From Candidatus Buchananbacteria bacterium RIFCSPHIGHO2_02_FULL_39_17 (GTDB lineage: Bacteria > Patescibacteriota > Patescibacteriia > Buchananbacterales > UBA6539), in contig MHII01000003.1 of NCBI GenBank assembly GCA_001817425.1, positions 1 through 37,924 on the forward strand: DNA of 37,924 nucleotides. The letters run 5' to 3'. Both the position numbers and the translations under genes were made by a program. The notes below the pieces were generated by a model. The model saw only the letters and a program-made list of their open reading frames with translations. It ran no database searches and was not told the DNA's origin. Position 1 is the first letter of the stretch. The number at the start of each line of letters is the position of its first letter. This document shows positions 36,586 through 37,924 of this stretch, piece after piece.

Positions 36586-37398
36586 CTAAAAAAGTAAAAT
36601 TAAAAGAATAACCACTCCCAATATTATCCGATAATAAGCAAATATCCTTAATGAATAGTTCTGTAAAAAGCGCAAAAAATATTTAATGCAAAAATAACCG
36701 GTGATCGCGGAAGCCAAAAATCCTAAAAACAAAACTAAATAATTAAAATCACTTGATCGCTCGATCGCTCGATCAACTATTTTTTTCATCCCCGCGGCAA
36801 AAATAATGGGAATAGAAAGCAAAAAAGAAAATCGCGCCGCGGTTTCGCGATTTAATTTTTGGCTTAAACCTGCTATAATAGTAATGCCGGAACGCGAAAC
36901 TCCCGGGATTAAAGCAAGCGCTTGGGCTAAACCGATAATTAATGAATTCTTAAAATTAATTTGACTAAGTCGATTTTGGCCCACTAAATATCGGTCAGCC
37001 AGATACAAAATTAAGCCAACAACTATTAACATTGAGGCGACAATCCAAGTCTGGCGAAAAACAGTTCCAATCAAATCTTCCCAAAAAAATCCGACTATGG
37101 CCGCGGGAATATTAGCCAAAATTAGGTACCAAGCAAACCGCTGCTCAAAATTAGAATTTATTTCCCAACGGAAAAAACTCTGACAAAAAGCCAAAAAATA
37201 TTTTAAAATATCTTGCCAAAAAAATAAAATCAAGGCAACGAGCGTGCCTAAATGCAAAATCACGTCAAAAGCCAAATTATCAATAAAATCAAATTTCAAA
37301 AAATCGTGCAGGATAACCAAATGACCGGAGCTGGAAATCGGCAAAAATTCGGTTAACCCCTGGATAACCCCGGCAATAATTGAATAAAAAATTTCCAT
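36586..37398 (-). CDS. uppP: Undecaprenyl-diphosphatase (BacA family)
   Basis: IIAGVIQGLTEFLPISSSGHLVI; LIPGVSRSGITIIAGL. Confidence 0.97.
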   Translation of the reverse strand: MEIFYSIIAGVIQGLTEFLPISSSGHLVILHDFLKFDFIDNLAFDVILHLGTLVALILFFWQDILKYFLAFCQSFFRWEINSNFEQRFAWYLILANIPAAIVGFFWEDLIGTVFRQTWIVASMLIVVGLILYLADRYLVGQNRLSQINFKNSLIIGLAQALALIPGVSRSGITIIAGLSQKLNRETAARFSFLLSIPIIFAAGMKKIVDRAIERSSDFNYLVLFLGFLASAITGYFCIKYFLRFLQNYSLRIFAYYRIILGVVILLILLF

Positions 37399-37461
37399 GA
37401 AGCGAATTATGAGTTATGAATTATGAATTACGCCGTTTCCCTAATTCCTAATTCCTAAAAA

Positions 37462-37890
37462 ATGGATTACTCTTATATCATTATACCAATAATTACAGCA
37501 ATTACCAGCCAAGTGCTTAAACTTTTGACTGATGGTATTAAGGGCAATTTTGATTTTAAAAATCTATTTGAAACTTACGGCGGTTTTCCCTCGTCGCACA
37601 CGGCCTTTGCCGTTTCAATTGCGACTTTAATTGGTTTGCGGCAAAATATTGATTCGCCGATTTTTGCCATGGCCTTTGTCTTTACCACGCTAATTGTCCG
37701 CGATGCTTTGGGTTTTAGAAATTTTTTAGGCCGTCAAGCAAAAATCCTTAATTATCTCATTAATAAATTACCCAATGGGGAAAGAAAAAATCTGCCCCAT
37801 TTTCGCGAAAGAATGGGGCATAATTCAATTGAAGTCTTGGGTGGCGCGATCTTAGGCATTGGCTTGACTTATTTTCTAAATTTGCTATAA
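37462..37890 (+). CDS. Divergent PAP2 family protein (DUF212)
   Basis: MDYSYIIIPIITAITSQVLKLLTDGIKG...FETYGGFPSSHTAFAVSIATLIG; RERMGHNSIEVLGGAILGI. Confidence 0.93.
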   Translation: MDYSYIIIPIITAITSQVLKLLTDGIKGNFDFKNLFETYGGFPSSHTAFAVSIATLIGLRQNIDSPIFAMAFVFTTLIVRDALGFRNFLGRQAKILNYLINKLPNGERKNLPHFRERMGHNSIEVLGGAILGIGLTYFLNLL

Positions 37891-37924
37891 AATAGGAAAT
37901 ATTAATGATGAAAGGAGGGAACAT

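Noticed and set aside
1-37924. CRISPR array or phage/defence island
   Set aside because: No regularly spaced repeats with unique spacers, no cas, integrase, capsid or recognizable defence genes were found

Overview
Low-GC, gene-dense bacterial window that looks like Candidate Phyla Radiation (Patescibacteria). That assignment is inferred from gene content and style; no search was run. Almost all housekeeping genes lie on the minus strand. Main loci: a heat-shock operon hrcA-grpE-dnaK-(membrane protein)-dnaJ with a perfect CIRCE; dapB; rpmE-prfA-prmC; a VirB4/TraG-like ATPase; corA; a GT28-type glycosyltransferase; cysS; a CDP-alcohol phosphatidyltransferase; a division cluster mraZ-rsmH-ftsL-like-ftsI-murF with MraZ boxes; a response regulator; tsaB; rplJ-rplL with an L10-leader-like attenuator; an amino-acid/UMP kinase; mltG; a sugar nucleotidyltransferase; pcm; uppP; and a divergent PAP2 protein. 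Four observations are the most unusual. (1) A discrete ~330-nt transcription unit downstream of rplL, with TTGACA-N17 promoter and intrinsic terminator, carries a well-preserved ribosomal-protein-L1-binding stalk inside an otherwise eroded 23S domain V segment. It is a candidate rRNA-mimic ncRNA. (2) A frameshifted GIY-YIG ORF is embedded between a broken tRNA-Glu 5' half and an intact tRNA-Glu(CTC), takes its stop codon from the tRNA, and is bracketed by ~120-bp structured direct repeats. (3) A family of ~100-125-bp elements with terminal inverted repeats occurs at four sites. One abuts the rplJ start codon, one supplies a protein C-terminus, and one truncates a response-regulator remnant. 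(4) The rplJ leader contains two mutually exclusive pairings typical of an attenuator.
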